From positions 1-41,221 of the IMG/VR virus record IMGVR_UViG_3300033155_000243: a DNA stretch of 41,221 nucleotides; one strand, written 5' to 3'. Below, in pieces: positions 40,291 through 41,221 of this stretch; positions within the stretch are counted from its first letter, which is position 1, and each line of letters opens with the position of its first letter. A program made the translations under genes and the position numbers. Under the pieces are notes generated by a model, which was not told where the DNA came from, ran no database searches, and saw only the letters and a program-made list of their open reading frames with translations. The DNA comes from a virus.

Positions 40291-40698
40291 ATGCCACAGC
40301 ACATTAAGATACATACAGACTTTGATATAACAAACACAGGTGTGGTACGCAATTTTAAAGAAGGGTTATTGCCATGCAAGGTAGATGGCAAAACAATAAA
40401 CTCTAGAGATGAGTGGATTAAGTGCAGGCAGCAGCAAGCAAACTGGGAGACACTTATACAAATTATTTCATTGCGTACTCAACCATTGAATATCCGCACG
40501 GTTGTTAATACAGCTGACTGGTTACTTGAGTTTGATGTTGATCACATTGATGTATTTAGAAAGAATGGAGATCCGCTAGGGTTGTTAAAAGAAGACATTG
40601 CAAATGTACCATTGCTAACAGGATTAAATGAACAGAAAGATTTAGAGGTAGGCAGTAGTAATAGTCCTAACATAAGGATTGAAACCTATGAATTATAA
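40291..40698 (+). CDS. Unknown late protein
   Basis: A 135-residue protein starting MPQHIKIHTDFDITNTGV. The middle has a strongly patterned RDEWIKCRQQQANWETLIQ helix (about 40-58) then IISLRTQPLNI, a combination remembered from a conserved family in marine T4-like phages with no assigned function. The C-terminal half is mixed beta/alpha (WLLEFDVDHIDVF). No ribosome site precedes the ATG, which lies five bases behind a late box. It overlaps the next gene by 11 bases. Confidence 0.65.
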   Translation: MPQHIKIHTDFDITNTGVVRNFKEGLLPCKVDGKTINSRDEWIKCRQQQANWETLIQIISLRTQPLNIRTVVNTADWLLEFDVDHIDVFRKNGDPLGLLKEDIANVPLLTGLNEQKDLEVGSSNSPNIRIETYEL

Positions 40699-41155
40699 TG
40701 ACGTTAGTAAAAAAGTACGCAAGATTGCCAAAAAGACACTAACGCAGGATGATTTAGCTGAGCAGATTATTATACAGAAGGGTAAAGCGTATCATGCCTA
40801 TGGCAAGTACGTAATTGAAGAAACACCAGCAGGCTGGCAGGTAACGGCAGACATGTTTTCTACCCCGATGTTGTTTAACACGGCCAAGGTAGCACTGGCA
40901 TGGTGCATAGCACACAAGGTCGGGCGGTATGAATTGGCAACAAAGCTACGGAATCTAGATAGCCGCGTTACTGCAAAGCAGTATGATATCGATATGATAA
41001 CGTATATGTTGGATAATAACACACAAGATTCAGATGCAAGGGCAATACTAACAGCAAGATTAGTGGAAGATATCGATTCCAGACAGTCTTGCAAGAAACA
41101 ATTAGCCAAATCTGTCGAATCAGCTAAATACATAAAATTAAAGGAACAAATTTAA
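40688..41155 (+). CDS. Unknown helical late protein
   Basis: A 155-residue protein. ATG 40688 (MNYNDVSKK) is preferred over a TTG at 40679 because AAGGA lies nine bases upstream. The sequence has a basic N-terminal helix (VSKKVRKIAKKTL), a small beta segment (KAYHAYGKYVIEETPAGW, about 33-50), and a long helical C-terminal half with KLRNLDSRVTAKQYDIDMI near residue 90. This looks like a coiled structural or chaperone protein. No function is assigned. The next gene begins immediately after the stop. Confidence 0.6.
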   Translation: MNYNDVSKKVRKIAKKTLTQDDLAEQIIIQKGKAYHAYGKYVIEETPAGWQVTADMFSTPMLFNTAKVALAWCIAHKVGRYELATKLRNLDSRVTAKQYDIDMITYMLDNNTQDSDARAILTARLVEDIDSRQSCKKQLAKSVESAKYIKLKEQI

Positions 41156-41156
41156 A

Positions 41157-41221
41157 ATGAACCTAGCAGACTTAACAAGAACAGTAGACTCCGAAACAGT
41201 CACTAAATTAATTAAAACCCA
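41157..41221 (+). CDS. Start of an unknown gene (cut by window end)
   Basis: ATG at 41157 opens a frame reading MNLADLTRTVDSETVTKL and continues to the window edge. AAGGA lies about 12 bases upstream, inside the end of the preceding gene. Too little is visible for a family call. Confidence 0.45.
   Translation, partial: MNLADLTRTVDSETVTKLIKT

Noticed and set aside
1-41221. tRNA genes, CRISPR arrays, integrase or insertion sequences
   Set aside because: None seen: no cloverleaf-like run with GTTCGAATC-type arm, no regularly spaced repeats, no transposase or integrase motifs. A tRNAscan run was not possible.

Overview
The window is a stretch of a T4-like (myovirus) phage genome, most likely a marine one. 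It carries the T4 core genes for sheath (gp18), tube (gp19), head completion (gp4), both terminase subunits (gp16, gp17), gp32, UvsX, UvsY, UvsW, clamp-loader small subunit (gp62), primase (gp61), helicase (gp41) and a DexA-like exonuclease. They are mixed with small conserved genes of the kind seen in marine T4-like phages (twitch radical SAM, C2H2 finger protein, SGNH-like proteins, nucleotidyltransferase-cupin fusion). The DNA is AT-rich by eye and nearly all genes lie on the + strand with short gaps or ATGA overlaps. No tRNA, integrase, IS element, CRISPR array or photosynthesis gene was seen. The host cannot be fixed from this window. The portal, capsid, prohead protease and family-B polymerase genes are not here.

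Layout. 1-1.45 kb: end of a SleB-type wall hydrolase, a terminator/promoter junction, a small gene, a DexA-like exonuclease, and a minus-strand HNH-like zinc protein. 1.5-14.9 kb: late structural and packaging block (sheath, tube, tube initiator, gp4, gp16, acidic and capsid-targeted candidates, terminase gp17, a 616-aa protein of unknown role). 15-21.2 kb: gp32, two tandem paralogues, UvsX, a small acidic protein, UvsY, a nucleotidyltransferase-cupin fusion and a virion protein. 21.4-32.4 kb: AAA+ ATPase, a 54-aa gene, radical SAM enzyme, UvsW, gp62 and many small unknown genes, a miniature protein with DnaE (C-family polymerase) motifs, and a glycosyltransferase-like protein. 32.4-34.5 kb: a minus-strand gene, a baseplate/receptor-type protein and an SGNH-like protein. 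34.5-36.9 kb: primase and helicase. 36.9-41.2 kb: proteins with capsid-targeting-like N termini, a ligase-like nucleotidyltransferase and small conserved proteins.

Regulation. Two promoter classes can be read. Late promoters carry NNTAAATA (14 sites listed, matching the T4 late box TATAAATA). Host-like promoters have -35 and -10 boxes usually 17 nt apart. The most striking pattern is that many of both classes sit only 5-7 nt before an ATG. The predicted transcription start is then the start codon itself, and the mRNA would be leaderless. Other late genes (gp18, gp19, the 113-aa protein) have normal leaders with AGGAG-type ribosome sites.

Main points for a second look: the leaderless-start architecture; six-codon leader ORFs ending in ATGA overlaps; the 187-aa DnaE-like mini protein with an upstream partner ORF that lacks a standard start codon; recurring T4-like capsid-targeting peptides, including one at a nested start; and the nucleotidyltransferase-cupin fusion. 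All functions are read from motifs and remembered family features; no database search was run.
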